From the NCBI GenBank assembly GCA_023100825.1, contig CP095846.1:2480001-2544000 (forward strand): a stretch of 64,000 nt of DNA, in the 5' to 3' direction. The notes beneath the pieces are model-generated. The model did not search any database. It had not been told where the DNA came from and saw only the letters and a program-made list of their open reading frames with translations. Positions 35,481 to 44,068 of this stretch are shown here, piece by piece; positions within the stretch are counted from its first letter, which is position 1, and the number at the start of each line of letters is the position of its first letter. This stretch comes from Nocardioidaceae bacterium SCSIO 66511. Its GTDB lineage: Bacteria > Actinomycetota > Actinomycetes > Propionibacteriales > Nocardioidaceae. A program made the translations under genes and the position numbers.

Positions 35481-36391
35481 GTCGTCCTCTGCATCCGTCG
35501 TACGTAGAACACGGCGAAGATGAGCAACAGCAGTAACCACACGACGCCGATCGCGGATGCGTACCCGAGGTTGAAGCTCTGGAACGCCTCGCGGTAGACG
35601 TAGACGACGAGCGTCGTTGTGGAGTACGCCGGACCGCCCTCCGTCATCGCCCAGATCTTCTCGAAGTCGTTGAAATTCGCGATCACCATGAGCAGTACAC
35701 CGATCATGCCCGCGTTGCGCATGTACGGAAGCTTGATGCGGCCGACCATCGCCCATACCCGGGCGCGGTCCACCCGTGCGGCTTCGATCACTTCGTTGGG
35801 GACCGCGGCCAACGCTGCAGCGAAGATGAGCACGAAGAACGGTGTCTGCACCCAGATATTGGCCACCATGACTGACGGCATCGCCCAGGTAGAGGAGGCG
35901 AGCCAGGACACGTTCTGGTCGATGATCCCGAGGTTCGAGAGAATCTCGTTCACGACACCGTTCTGCTCCTCCAGCGCGTACCGGAAGAGGAAGGCAACGA
36001 CGACGAACGGCACCGCCCACGGCGTGAGCAGTAACGTCTTCGCTAGTCGGAACTTCCCGACGAGATTCTCGGTCAGCAGCGCGAGGGCTGCGCCGGCCAC
36101 GCAGGACACAGCAACGGAGCCGAATGTGTAGACGACCGTGTTACGCAATGCCGTCCAGAATGTCGCGCTCTGCAATAGGTCTCGGTAGTTGTCCAATCCC
36201 ACGCCCTGCTCGGGATAGGGGCTAACGGTGTTGTAGTCCGTAGTCGATAGCATCACCGCGCGTACGACGGGGTACGCGATGACCACGCCCAAGACAATCA
36301 GCGTCGGTGCGATCATCCAGTCGAACCACGGTGCACGCCGCCGCTTGGCGCGCGGGTGGACCTTAGGCCGCGCCTCGGTCGTGATCGTCAC
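35477..36391 (-). CDS. Sugar ABC transporter permease (MalF-like)
   Basis: This 304-residue permease has six predicted helices and an EAA loop VIEAARVDRARVWAMVGRIKLPYM. A positively charged N-terminus (KVHPRAKRRRAPWFDW) precedes the first helix. I chose the GTG at 36391, which has GAGG about 6 nt upstream; the longer frame lies in the solute-binding protein gene. It is the first permease of the CUT1 importer. Confidence 0.92.
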   Translation of the reverse strand: MTITTEARPKVHPRAKRRRAPWFDWMIAPTLIVLGVVIAYPVVRAVMLSTTDYNTVSPYPEQGVGLDNYRDLLQSATFWTALRNTVVYTFGSVAVSCVAGAALALLTENLVGKFRLAKTLLLTPWAVPFVVVAFLFRYALEEQNGVVNEILSNLGIIDQNVSWLASSTWAMPSVMVANIWVQTPFFVLIFAAALAAVPNEVIEAARVDRARVWAMVGRIKLPYMRNAGMIGVLLMVIANFNDFEKIWAMTEGGPAYSTTTLVVYVYREAFQSFNLGYASAIGVVWLLLLLIFAVFYVRRMQRTT

Positions 36392-36398
36392 CAGTACC

Positions 36399-37736
36399 TC
36401 AACCGAGTGCGGACTCGAGGTCGGATTGCATCGATGACGCGATGTCGTCGATCGATGCGTCGCTGGTGATCGCCTTCTGTACGCCCACCATGATCGGCCC
36501 GAACCCCTGCGTGTACTCCTGTCCATACGGCGGTGTGGTCAACGTGGGGTTGATCTTCTCGAAGAACTCGTTGTTCACAGGTGTGTCGAGCTGTTTCGCG
36601 ATCTCGCCGGTCGGCTTCTCCACCGGCGGGAACGACGCGGCGACCGGGATCGTGTAGTCCTGGATGGACTTATCGTTCATCGACAGGAATTCCACGAACT
36701 TCCATGCGGCCTCCTGGTCAGGTGAGTCGTTGAAGACAACGAGCTGGTGCCCAGCGCCCACTGCGTACGAATCACCGCTCGATGCAGTCGGGAGGGTCGT
36801 CACACCCCACGTGTCGTAGAACTCCTCGTCGGACATGCCGTTGGTGTCCTGTACGACGCCCTGCATCAGGTTCTGGTCCCACATGAACGCGACTTGGTCC
36901 TCGGCGGCCATTGGACGGAAATCGCCGACCTTGACGTTCGGCTGGATCAGGTCGTTGTCGGCCATCTCCCGCATGAACGACAGGTACTCCTGCATTTCGG
37001 GCGTGTCAGCGTTCGCCTTGCCGTCAGCGATCGGCTCAGCGCCGAACGTGCGCATCCACGACCAGTTCGAGTCAAGACCGAACGACCGGTTCGTGGTGTC
37101 GATGCCGAGACCGATGACGTCAGGGAACTTCTTCTTGATGGTCGTCATCGCGTCCATCAGGTCGTCGGTGGTTGTCGGCGGCCTATTCGGATCGAGTCCG
37201 GCCTTCTGCATCAGCGACTTGTTGTACCAGAAGCCCTGCGGGGAGTCGGTCCACGGCCACGCGACGAGTTTGTCGTTGTACGTCCCGGCGTCGACGTCGG
37301 CCGGGTTGAGCTTCGCGATAAGCGAATCATCAGCGAAGTCGTCAAGGGCTACGAGCGACTCGGTGGCGGCGAGAGACGCTGTGTCGTTGCCGGCGATCTG
37401 AGCGACATCCGGCGGGTTGCCGGACTGCGTACGCAGCACCAACTGATGACCGATGTCGGTGAAGGACAGTGCTTCGCTCTTCACAGTGATCCCGGGGTTC
37501 TGCTTCTCGAACTCCTTGATCAGCGCATTGATGCCCGGTCGAGTTGTCGTCTCGGCCGATGCCCAGTTGGCGAAGGTGATCGTCCCTTTGCTGTCGCCTT
37601 TGCCTCCGGCGGAGGAGTCATCGCCGCCGCACGCTGCGGCCGTCAACACCAACGTACCTACGGCAGCGATCGCGGAACAGCGCCGCACCTGACGGCGCCA
37701 CGAATGCCTACGCCCGGACTCACTTGGTTGCGGCAT
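36399..37736 (-). CDS. Sugar ABC transporter solute-binding lipoprotein
   Basis: This 445-residue extracellular binding protein of the CUT1 family carries the sugar or oligosaccharide to the permeases. The N-terminus has several Arg pairs (ESGRRHSWRRQVRRC), a hydrophobic core and a lipobox-like LTAAAC (Cys36). The presence of RR pairs leaves Tat export possible. The mature part begins TITFANWASAETTTRPGINALIKEFEKQNPGITVK, typical of the family. A palindromic operator lies 33 nt upstream of the ATG. It is the first gene of the operon running to 29754. Confidence 0.93.
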   Translation of the reverse strand: MPQPSESGRRHSWRRQVRRCSAIAAVGTLVLTAAACGGDDSSAGGKGDSKGTITFANWASAETTTRPGINALIKEFEKQNPGITVKSEALSFTDIGHQLVLRTQSGNPPDVAQIAGNDTASLAATESLVALDDFADDSLIAKLNPADVDAGTYNDKLVAWPWTDSPQGFWYNKSLMQKAGLDPNRPPTTTDDLMDAMTTIKKKFPDVIGLGIDTTNRSFGLDSNWSWMRTFGAEPIADGKANADTPEMQEYLSFMREMADNDLIQPNVKVGDFRPMAAEDQVAFMWDQNLMQGVVQDTNGMSDEEFYDTWGVTTLPTASSGDSYAVGAGHQLVVFNDSPDQEAAWKFVEFLSMNDKSIQDYTIPVAASFPPVEKPTGEIAKQLDTPVNNEFFEKINPTLTTPPYGQEYTQGFGPIMVGVQKAITSDASIDDIASSMQSDLESALG

Positions 37737-37768
37737 CTCTGTCGCCCTCCCGACTGGAAAACTTCCCA

Positions 37769-37783
37769 AGAGGTTAGACCTCT
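37769..37783. promoter_or_regulatory. Palindromic operator upstream of the sugar ABC operon
   Basis: AGAGGTTAGACCTCT has perfect 6-bp arms around a 3-bp centre (AGAGGT-TAG-ACCTCT). It lies 33 nt upstream of the solute-binding protein ATG. The core GGT-N3-ACC matches the NGT-N3-ACN consensus of FadR-type GntR regulators, one of which is encoded 49 bp away. Similar sequences lie at 38557-38568 and 41703-41719. Confidence 0.7.
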
Positions 37784-37831
37784 GGTGACATGACCGCAAT
37801 AGGTCAGATCGCGAGCGCCGAGGTCTCCTAT

Positions 37832-38557
37832 TCAGTCGCGTCCTCGGAGCGCCTTCTGTTGAGCCTCGATTCGGCGCATTGCTGCGCGGTGTGCGGCTCG
37901 TATATGCGATCGTGCGGCACGCCGGGCCGCGCCCGGGTCGCGCTGCGAGAGCGCCGCATAGATGCGTTCGTGGTCCTGCCGCGACAACTCTGCCCGCCCG
38001 GGGATCGTCAGCGTGGTCTCCATTCCGGAGACCAGCATTTCGCTCAGCACATGGCTCGTCTGTTGGAGGAAACGGTTACCGGCGATCTCGGCGATCGACA
38101 GGTGGAAGTTCGTGTCCAGCTGCCTGAGGGCGTCGAAGTCCGGTTCGGGTGCCCTTACCGAGTCCATCTGGTCCAGCATCGAGCGAAGTCGCTTCAGGTC
38201 AGCATCGTCGGTGCGCTCTGCGGCCCACCCCGCGGCCGGAACCTCGAGCACCTCACGCATCGCGTAGAGCTCAGAAAGGTTCATCTCCTGGTCGACCAGG
38301 GATGCACGCAGCTCCTGTTCGGACAACGGCGGCCGAACGAATACTCCCCGGCCGTGCTTGACCTCGAGTCTGCCGTGCGCCTCCAGGATTCGTACCGCCT
38401 CGCGCAGCGAGGGTCTGCTGACGCCTAGCAACTGTGCCATCTCGCGCTCGGACGGAAGCCGATCACCGGCCTGCAGGCTCTCTTCGTGAATCAGCTGCTC
38501 GACTTGGCGGACGATTCGCGCGGAAACACTCCCCTGCTGGGTCACTTGCTGCCACAT
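37832..38557 (-). CDS. GntR-family (FadR/FCD) transcriptional regulator
   Basis: This 241-residue regulator has an N-terminal winged helix with the GntR signature (LPSEREMAQLLGVSRPSLREAVRILEAHGRLEVKHGRGVFV) and an all-helical FCD ligand domain. The metal-binding residues that sit in such domains appear as LDTNFHLSIAEIAGN and SGMETTLTIPG...HERIYAAL. It sits between the GH59 gene and the ABC operon on the same strand. Palindromic sites precede both, so it probably represses the locus until a galactoside-derived ligand binds. A partial site overlaps its own start, suggesting autoregulation. Confidence 0.9.
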   Translation of the reverse strand: MWQQVTQQGSVSARIVRQVEQLIHEESLQAGDRLPSEREMAQLLGVSRPSLREAVRILEAHGRLEVKHGRGVFVRPPLSEQELRASLVDQEMNLSELYAMREVLEVPAAGWAAERTDDADLKRLRSMLDQMDSVRAPEPDFDALRQLDTNFHLSIAEIAGNRFLQQTSHVLSEMLVSGMETTLTIPGRAELSRQDHERIYAALSQRDPGAARRAARSHIRAAHRAAMRRIEAQQKALRGRD

Positions 38558-38568
38558 AGTAAGACCTT
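38557..38568. promoter_or_regulatory. Degenerate copy of the GntR operator at the regulator gene start
   Basis: TAGTAAGACCTT matches one arm of the operator: GTAAGACCT is identical over 9 bases to the site at 41708-41716, but the other arm is poor. It abuts and partly overlaps the regulator ATG. A weak autoregulatory site is plausible but less certain than the other two. Confidence 0.35.
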
Positions 38569-38620
38569 CGGCTCGTAGGGCGGATTCAGCCTAATGATGC
38601 AGGCGGTGCGGCGGTTGGAC

Positions 38621-41600
38621 CTATCGCTGATCGCTGTCTTGCCCGCCCGACATCTGCTCAGCGACCTCCAGATCAGCCACCGATGCGACGTCGGCGACGC
38701 CATTGGTCGCCTCGAGCCGCAGGTAACGGGCCCGCGCCGCCGGCCAGGTCGCGTACTTGCGAGCGGCCCCGTTCGGCCATGTGCCAGCCTCGACGACCTT
38801 CTGGAAGTTCGTCCCGTCGGTGCTGACGTAGACGTTGTAGTCGGAGATCGTACCGTTCGCGTTACCGTCCTGGCGGGGCAGATATCCGAGCCCGTTCACG
38901 TCGTGCTCACGCCCGAGGTCCAGTGTCAACGAGGCCGGCAACGGCCCGGTGGCGGCCGGCGAGGTATGCCAGAAGGTCGTCGGATCACCACCGTCGATCG
39001 CACGGCAAGCCTCGTAGCCGGGTCCGTAGCTGCTCGTCGCAGTGGCGGACATCTCCGACTGTGGCACTACGTGATCGAATCGGGGATCGTCCGGGCCTCC
39101 GGTGTCCTCGGGCAGCGTCGTCGTCAGACTCGGACCCGGCCGGGCGATGACGTCGACTTCGGACAGCGAGGCCGGGTCCTCGCCGCAACCGCCGGCGGGA
39201 GCGGCCAAACGCACGTAGCGCGCAGTCCGTCGGCGATCCAGGACGACGGCTTTGGTCGACGACGAACGACTCCAAGTTCCCGATGCGACCGTACGGAAGG
39301 TCTTGCCGTCGCGACTCGTCTGTAGCCGGTAGTCGGTGATCATGGCGGTCGTCGATCCGTCGATGCGTGGCCGAACGAGGAGGCCGTTGATCTGTCGGGG
39401 GCGATGCAGGTCGAGCGTCAGGGTATGTGGCGGTCTTGCAAGCGGATCGAACTCGGTCTGCCAGACCGTCTCGGGTCGATCGTCGATCGCGTTGGATGCG
39501 CGCAGGCTATCGCCCTGATAGAAGCCATGGTCGCTGGATGCCTGGACCGACAACTGGTCCTTCGGTATCGTCCGCGGCGCCGTCGCGGTGGGAGTCACAC
39601 CCACGTCGTCGAACTGAGCGTGTCCCCACTTTCCAGTCTGCAGTGCGACGTTGCCCTGCAGGTGCCTGGCATCGTGCACCCGGGCGATACGGGTGCCGTC
39701 GAGCAGCGCAGTAAGCCGGTCACCGCGCATCCGCAGCGCGACACGGTGCCACTCGTGCGGATCGATCGCCGCTTCGCCGGAGGCGAGTTCGATACGCCGG
39801 CGGGTTCCCGGATCGACTGAGTACAGCGACCAGCCGTCCGTGCCAACGCGGAGGTGGTATCCGCCGACGACGTTCTCAGTGCCCGTCACCTGGCTGGAGA
39901 CCCGTCCGATCACCTCGGCGTAGTCAGCGCCGTCGAGCAGCACCTTTGCCCGTGCCGTGTAGTCGCCCCACCATCGTGGGTCGCCGACCACCGTGGTCGG
40001 CGGCAGGAACCCGGAGTCGTTCCACGTAACCGGCTGTTCGGGCGTCTGCTGGCGATAACAGCGGCCAGCACGTCCACCACCGCACGACACGATCTCGAAC
40101 GCGCCATTGACATCGGAGAAGTAGCGGGCGAGCTCCTCGCTTCGCCCCTCTCCCTCGAAATCCTCCTCATACGGCAGCTCCAACTGCTCGTGCACATCGG
40201 ACGACGGCAGCGCATCTCCCTTGCCCGCGTCAGTTCGCGTGCTGACCGAGTACAGGTGCCCGGGTTCGACCTCAAGTTCGTACGATCCACCGCGTGGTGT
40301 GATTGCACCCTCGTGGCGGAAGAGCTCTCCATCCTTGTGTGTGCCCGACCTCAGGTCGCTGCTCCACACCTGCAACTCGGCCTGCGGGAGGTTCTCGAGA
40401 TCAAACCGCACAGTGGTCGGCCGCGCGATATCCATCCCCTCGACAATGGTGCTGAAGTCATGGCCCGATGGAGAGACCAGGCTGGTGTACGTCGCGCCCG
40501 AGTCAAGCCGGCCGCTGCCGGTGTCGAGATAGTGCCAGCCGGGCTCGGTGAACTGGGTCGTGTGCGCGTTCGCCCAAATACTCTTGCCGACGTCGTAGAA
40601 GCCGGACCATGGCCATTCCGCGACCATCAAACCGCTGTCGGCGATCGGCAGATTCGCATACCACGCCGAGATGAGCGACCAGCTCGTATAGGAGCTCATC
40701 CGGGCGTCGATGTACATCCGATTCAGCGCTCTGGCGATTGGCGCCGCGCCGACGTCACGGCTGCCCGCCGCGTTCTCGCTCATCCATAACGGCTCTCCGA
40801 GCTCACGCGCGGTGGGCGTGCTGGCACAGTCGGTGTACTCGCTCCGGTGTCCGCAGGCGAAGTGCACGCCGACGACATCAACCGCCTCCTTGAAGGCGCG
40901 GTCTTCGGCCATCGAGTCGGCCACCCGCCAGAGCTTGGCCGAACAGCAGTCGTCGGCCGCGACGACATCCACATACGGATAGTGCCGATCGAGGGCGCGG
41001 GCCAGCCGTACGTACCACTGTGTGTCGTATCCGCGCTCGTTCCAGCCGCCGAGATAGTCGATGTGCAGGCCATGGCGTTCCGCGCACTTTAGCCAGCTCA
41101 GGTAGAAACCGATCGTCAGCTGCGAGTAGAAGCCACCATCAGGGGTGCCATCGTCGCCACGAGCCCAGCCAGGTGCTCCCCAGGCCAGCGCCGACAGCGT
41201 GATGTCCGGGTTGCGCCGCTTGGCCTGTTTCATCAGCCACCATTCGTACCCACGTCCGCAGTCGACCTCACCGTTCGTGCGCTGATGGGTCAGCTCGGAG
41301 CCGGATGTGGAGTTGACGTCGGAGCCGATCTCAACCTTGAGCATCTGCAGAGCCGCGCCGTATCCGGGCTTGAAAAGGTAGTCAAGAATCTGTCCGCGCT
41401 GCCGGGCCGGGTAGTCGTAGAGCAGACGAGACGACCCACCAGCGCTCAGCGCACCGACACCGTCGAACCGACGTCCCCTACTCGCACCATCGATGATCGC
41501 GGTCTCCCCCTCCGCACCCCAGTTCGTCGACTCTGTAGAGGACGACGGAACTTGGCCCCGTTGCGGCCGTGCGGCCGATCCGGGAATTGCCTGTATCAAT

Positions 41601-41659
41601 CCCACCGTCAGTACGGCGACGACGAGTGCGTACCAGATCGGACGCGGTGACGGGTGCAT
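38621..41659 (-). CDS. GH59 galactocerebrosidase-like beta-galactosidase, secreted, with discoidin-like domains
   Basis: This 1012-residue exported glycosidase has a signal sequence (about residues 1-30) and then the GH59 core. FDGVGALSAGGSSRLL and ILDYLFKPGYGAALQMLKVEIG resemble human GALC closely. The acid/base is Glu208 in GGWNERGYD and the nucleophile Glu295 in LWMSENAAGSRD. A beta-sandwich/lectin-like part follows, then two F5/8 type C (discoidin-like) domains at about 735-870 and 880-1005, likely for polysaccharide binding. Expected substrates are terminal beta-galactosides. The ATG at 41659 has ribosome site GGGAGGGA. An operator palindrome lies about 45 nt upstream. Confidence 0.92.
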   Translation of the reverse strand: MHPSPRPIWYALVVAVLTVGLIQAIPGSAARPQRGQVPSSSTESTNWGAEGETAIIDGASRGRRFDGVGALSAGGSSRLLYDYPARQRGQILDYLFKPGYGAALQMLKVEIGSDVNSTSGSELTHQRTNGEVDCGRGYEWWLMKQAKRRNPDITLSALAWGAPGWARGDDGTPDGGFYSQLTIGFYLSWLKCAERHGLHIDYLGGWNERGYDTQWYVRLARALDRHYPYVDVVAADDCCSAKLWRVADSMAEDRAFKEAVDVVGVHFACGHRSEYTDCASTPTARELGEPLWMSENAAGSRDVGAAPIARALNRMYIDARMSSYTSWSLISAWYANLPIADSGLMVAEWPWSGFYDVGKSIWANAHTTQFTEPGWHYLDTGSGRLDSGATYTSLVSPSGHDFSTIVEGMDIARPTTVRFDLENLPQAELQVWSSDLRSGTHKDGELFRHEGAITPRGGSYELEVEPGHLYSVSTRTDAGKGDALPSSDVHEQLELPYEEDFEGEGRSEELARYFSDVNGAFEIVSCGGGRAGRCYRQQTPEQPVTWNDSGFLPPTTVVGDPRWWGDYTARAKVLLDGADYAEVIGRVSSQVTGTENVVGGYHLRVGTDGWSLYSVDPGTRRRIELASGEAAIDPHEWHRVALRMRGDRLTALLDGTRIARVHDARHLQGNVALQTGKWGHAQFDDVGVTPTATAPRTIPKDQLSVQASSDHGFYQGDSLRASNAIDDRPETVWQTEFDPLARPPHTLTLDLHRPRQINGLLVRPRIDGSTTAMITDYRLQTSRDGKTFRTVASGTWSRSSSTKAVVLDRRRTARYVRLAAPAGGCGEDPASLSEVDVIARPGPSLTTTLPEDTGGPDDPRFDHVVPQSEMSATATSSYGPGYEACRAIDGGDPTTFWHTSPAATGPLPASLTLDLGREHDVNGLGYLPRQDGNANGTISDYNVYVSTDGTNFQKVVEAGTWPNGAARKYATWPAARARYLRLEATNGVADVASVADLEVAEQMSGGQDSDQR

Positions 41660-41702
41660 GATCGTTCGTCCCTCCCGGCCGCCCCGATGCGAGCCTTGCG
41701 CA

Positions 41703-41719
41703 CACAGGTAAGACCTCTG
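41703..41719. promoter_or_regulatory. Palindromic operator upstream of the GH59 gene
   Basis: CACAGGT-AAG-ACCTCTG has 7-bp arms with one mismatch around a 3-bp centre and the same AGGT-N3-ACCT core (41706-41716) as the site before the ABC operon. It lies about 45 nt upstream of the GH59 ATG and joins this gene to the GntR regulon. Confidence 0.65.
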
Positions 41720-41882
41720 TCCGCTGAGCGTAAGGTCGAACGGTTCGACGGTCAACGCTTTCGTTTCCGGATGAGCAAAATCTGGGTGCCGAGCCGGGCG
41801 TCGAAACTCCGAAGCGGTCCGCTGCCTTGCTCGCGACTGACGCGCTGAGACGCGTGCTACCCAGACCGTCGGTGCGTTGGCC

Positions 41883-41888
41883 TAACGT
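41883..41888 (+). promoter_or_regulatory. Candidate -10 element (TAACGT) of the RecB-family gene
   Basis: TAACGT ends 6 nt before the ATG at 41895. The intervening GAGGTC is too close to serve as a normal ribosome site, so a leaderless transcript is likely. Confidence 0.45.
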
Positions 41889-41894
41889 GAGGTC

Positions 41895-42776
41895 ATGGCT
41901 TCCGATCTGGTCGAGGATCCGACCGACGACATCGACCCGCGTACGCCCGTCGACGGTGTGCACGTCGTCGGCAGCCTGTCGCCGAGTCGTGCGTCGGACT
42001 TCATGACCTGCCCGCTGTTGTACCGGTTCCGCGTCATCGACAAGCTGCCGGAGGCGCCGAGTGCGGCGGCGGCCCGGGGCACAGTCGTGCATTCGGTGCT
42101 GGAGTCGTTGTACGACGAGCCGGCGTCGGATCGTACGCTCGAGCGCGCCGTCGAGCTGGTACGCCCGCAGTGGGAAGCGCTCTTGGAGCAGGAGCCGGAG
42201 CTGGCGACCATGTTCGAGGGTGACGACGCGCGTGACCTCGCCGACTGGCTCGGCGAATGCGGGTCGTTACTGGAGAAGTACTTCACCCTCGAGGATCCGA
42301 CCCGGCTCGAGCCCGCTGACCGCGAGCTGTACGTCGAGCACGTACTCGACTCCAAGCTGCTCATCCGCGGCTACATCGACCGCCTCGACGTCGCGCCGAC
42401 CGGCGAGGTGCGCGTCGTCGACTACAAGAGCGGACGGTCTCCGAGCGAGCTGTTCGAGGCCAAGGCTCTGTTTCAGATGAAGTTCTACGCGCTGGTGCTC
42501 TGGCGTACCCGCGGCACCGTGCCGACGCTGCTGCAGCTGATGTACCTCGGCAACGCCGAGATCCTGCGCTACGCACCCGATGAGGCCGATCTGCTCGCCA
42601 CCGAGCGCAAGGTCAATGCTCTGTGGGACGCGATCGCGCGAGCCACCGAGACAGGCAACTGGCGTCCCCGCAAGAGCGCGCTGTGCGGTTGGTGCGACCA
42701 CAAGGCGCACTGCCCCGAATGGGGCGGCACGCCGCCGCCGCTACCGACCGCCGACGACGCCGATCACTCCGGGTAG
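41895..42776 (+). CDS. RecB-family PD-(D/E)XK exonuclease
   Basis: This 293-residue single-domain nuclease resembles the C-terminal nuclease of RecB/AddB. It has SLSPSRASDFMTCPLLYRFRVIDKLPE with the first Cys, RGTVVHSVLESLY, then LIRGYIDRLDVAPTGEVRVVDYKSGR, in which Asp and the DYKSG block are the PD-(D/E)XK centre. ALCGWCDHKAHCPEW supplies three C-terminal cysteines that, with the first, would bind a [4Fe-4S] cluster, as in AddB-type proteins. The gene overlaps the convergent ATPase gene by 13 bp. Confidence 0.9.
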   Translation: MASDLVEDPTDDIDPRTPVDGVHVVGSLSPSRASDFMTCPLLYRFRVIDKLPEAPSAAAARGTVVHSVLESLYDEPASDRTLERAVELVRPQWEALLEQEPELATMFEGDDARDLADWLGECGSLLEKYFTLEDPTRLEPADRELYVEHVLDSKLLIRGYIDRLDVAPTGEVRVVDYKSGRSPSELFEAKALFQMKFYALVLWRTRGTVPTLLQLMYLGNAEILRYAPDEADLLATERKVNALWDAIARATETGNWRPRKSALCGWCDHKAHCPEWGGTPPPLPTADDADHSG

Positions 42777-44068
42777 AGGTGGCACGCGACCTGCACATCG
42801 CCGGCCGTCCGAAGTTTCGGGTCCTCCCCCGGCTCGAACGTCACCTCGACGCCGTCCGGGCGTACGTCGCGACCGGCGACGCCCTTCCAGAGCGGCTCCT
42901 GTGGATCAGCGTCCTTGATCTTGGTGAGCACGTCGTCGACGTCCACACCGGTCTTGTCCTTACCGGCAGGCACATGTGCCGTGTGACTGGGTACGTCGAG
43001 TTCGTCGACCTCGCCGATGGTGGCGCGCTCGCGCTCGTAGTCTGCCTCGGGCACCTGCGTCCAGTGCGTCTCCAGCAGCACCCGAAGGTCGCGACTCTCC
43101 CAGCCGCATTTGTCGAACGCCGCCGGGCACCGCGGATGGAACGAGCACCCGAGCGGCGGGCTTGCGGCGTCGGGGATCTCACCCCGGGGCACCTCACGCG
43201 GGCCCGCCCGATCCGGGTCGAGATCGGGAATCGCGGCGACCAGCGACTTGGTGTACGGATGCTTCGGGTTGTTGAAGATCTCATCGGTCGAGCCGAGCTC
43301 GACGATCCGGCCGAGGTACATGATCGCAATGCGGTCGCAGAAGAACTTCGCGCTCGCGAGGTCGTGCGTGATGTAGACGTACGTGAGGTCGAGGTCGGCC
43401 TTGAGATCGAGCATCAGCTGCAGGATCTTCGAGCGTACGCTCATATCGAGCATCGATATCGGCTCGTCGGCGACCAACAGCTGCGGGTCGAGGATGATCG
43501 CCCGCGCGATCACGGCCCGCTGCTTCTGCCCGCCGGACAGGTCGCCCGGGTACTTCTTCAGGAACTGGTCGGCCGGCGAGAGCCCGACCCGCTCCAACGC
43601 ATCGACGACCCGCTCGCGCAACTGAGCGCCGCGAGCGATCTTGTGGATCTTCAGCGGGTGCCCGACGGCCGTCTCGATGTCCATCGACGGGTTGAGCGCG
43701 GCGCTGGGGTCCTGGAAGACCATCTGCAGGTCGCGGCGGATCGAGCGCAGCTCGCTGTTCGAGAGTTCGCCGATCGCGCGGTCGCCGTAGTGGATGCTTC
43801 CGCCGGTGACCGGCGCCAGCCCGAGCAGCGAGCGCCCGAGCGTACTCTTGCCGCTGCCCGACTCCCCGACGAGTCCGAGCACCTCGCCCTTGGCGATGTC
43901 GAGCGTCACACCGTCGACGGCCTTGACGGATCCGGTGTCGCGTCCGAACAGCCGGGACAACCCACTGCCCTGCAGCCGGAAATGCACCTCGACGTCGCGC
44001 ATCGTGATCAGGGGCGCCGCGCCCGCTGCGTTGTCCGGCGCCGGAGCGTCCTCATGCTTCGTCGGCAA
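42764..44068 (-). CDS. Oligopeptide/dipeptide ABC transporter ATP-binding protein (OppF-like)
   Basis: This 434-residue ATPase has Walker A GESGSGKSTLGRSLLG, signature DLSGGQKQRAVIARA and Walker B LLVADEPISMLD. The C-terminal LGCSFHPRCPAAFDKC is the cysteine-rich motif of Opp/Dpp ATPases, and a long tail of about 90 residues follows. No ATG or GTG gives the right length; the best start is TTG at 44068, inside the last codons of the preceding ATPase. Substrate is unknown (peptides, nickel and other oligomers are all possible for this family). Confidence 0.87.
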   Translation of the reverse strand: MPTKHEDAPAPDNAAGAAPLITMRDVEVHFRLQGSGLSRLFGRDTGSVKAVDGVTLDIAKGEVLGLVGESGSGKSTLGRSLLGLAPVTGGSIHYGDRAIGELSNSELRSIRRDLQMVFQDPSAALNPSMDIETAVGHPLKIHKIARGAQLRERVVDALERVGLSPADQFLKKYPGDLSGGQKQRAVIARAIILDPQLLVADEPISMLDMSVRSKILQLMLDLKADLDLTYVYITHDLASAKFFCDRIAIMYLGRIVELGSTDEIFNNPKHPYTKSLVAAIPDLDPDRAGPREVPRGEIPDAASPPLGCSFHPRCPAAFDKCGWESRDLRVLLETHWTQVPEADYERERATIGEVDELDVPSHTAHVPAGKDKTGVDVDDVLTKIKDADPQEPLWKGVAGRDVRPDGVEVTFEPGEDPKLRTAGDVQVACHLYPE

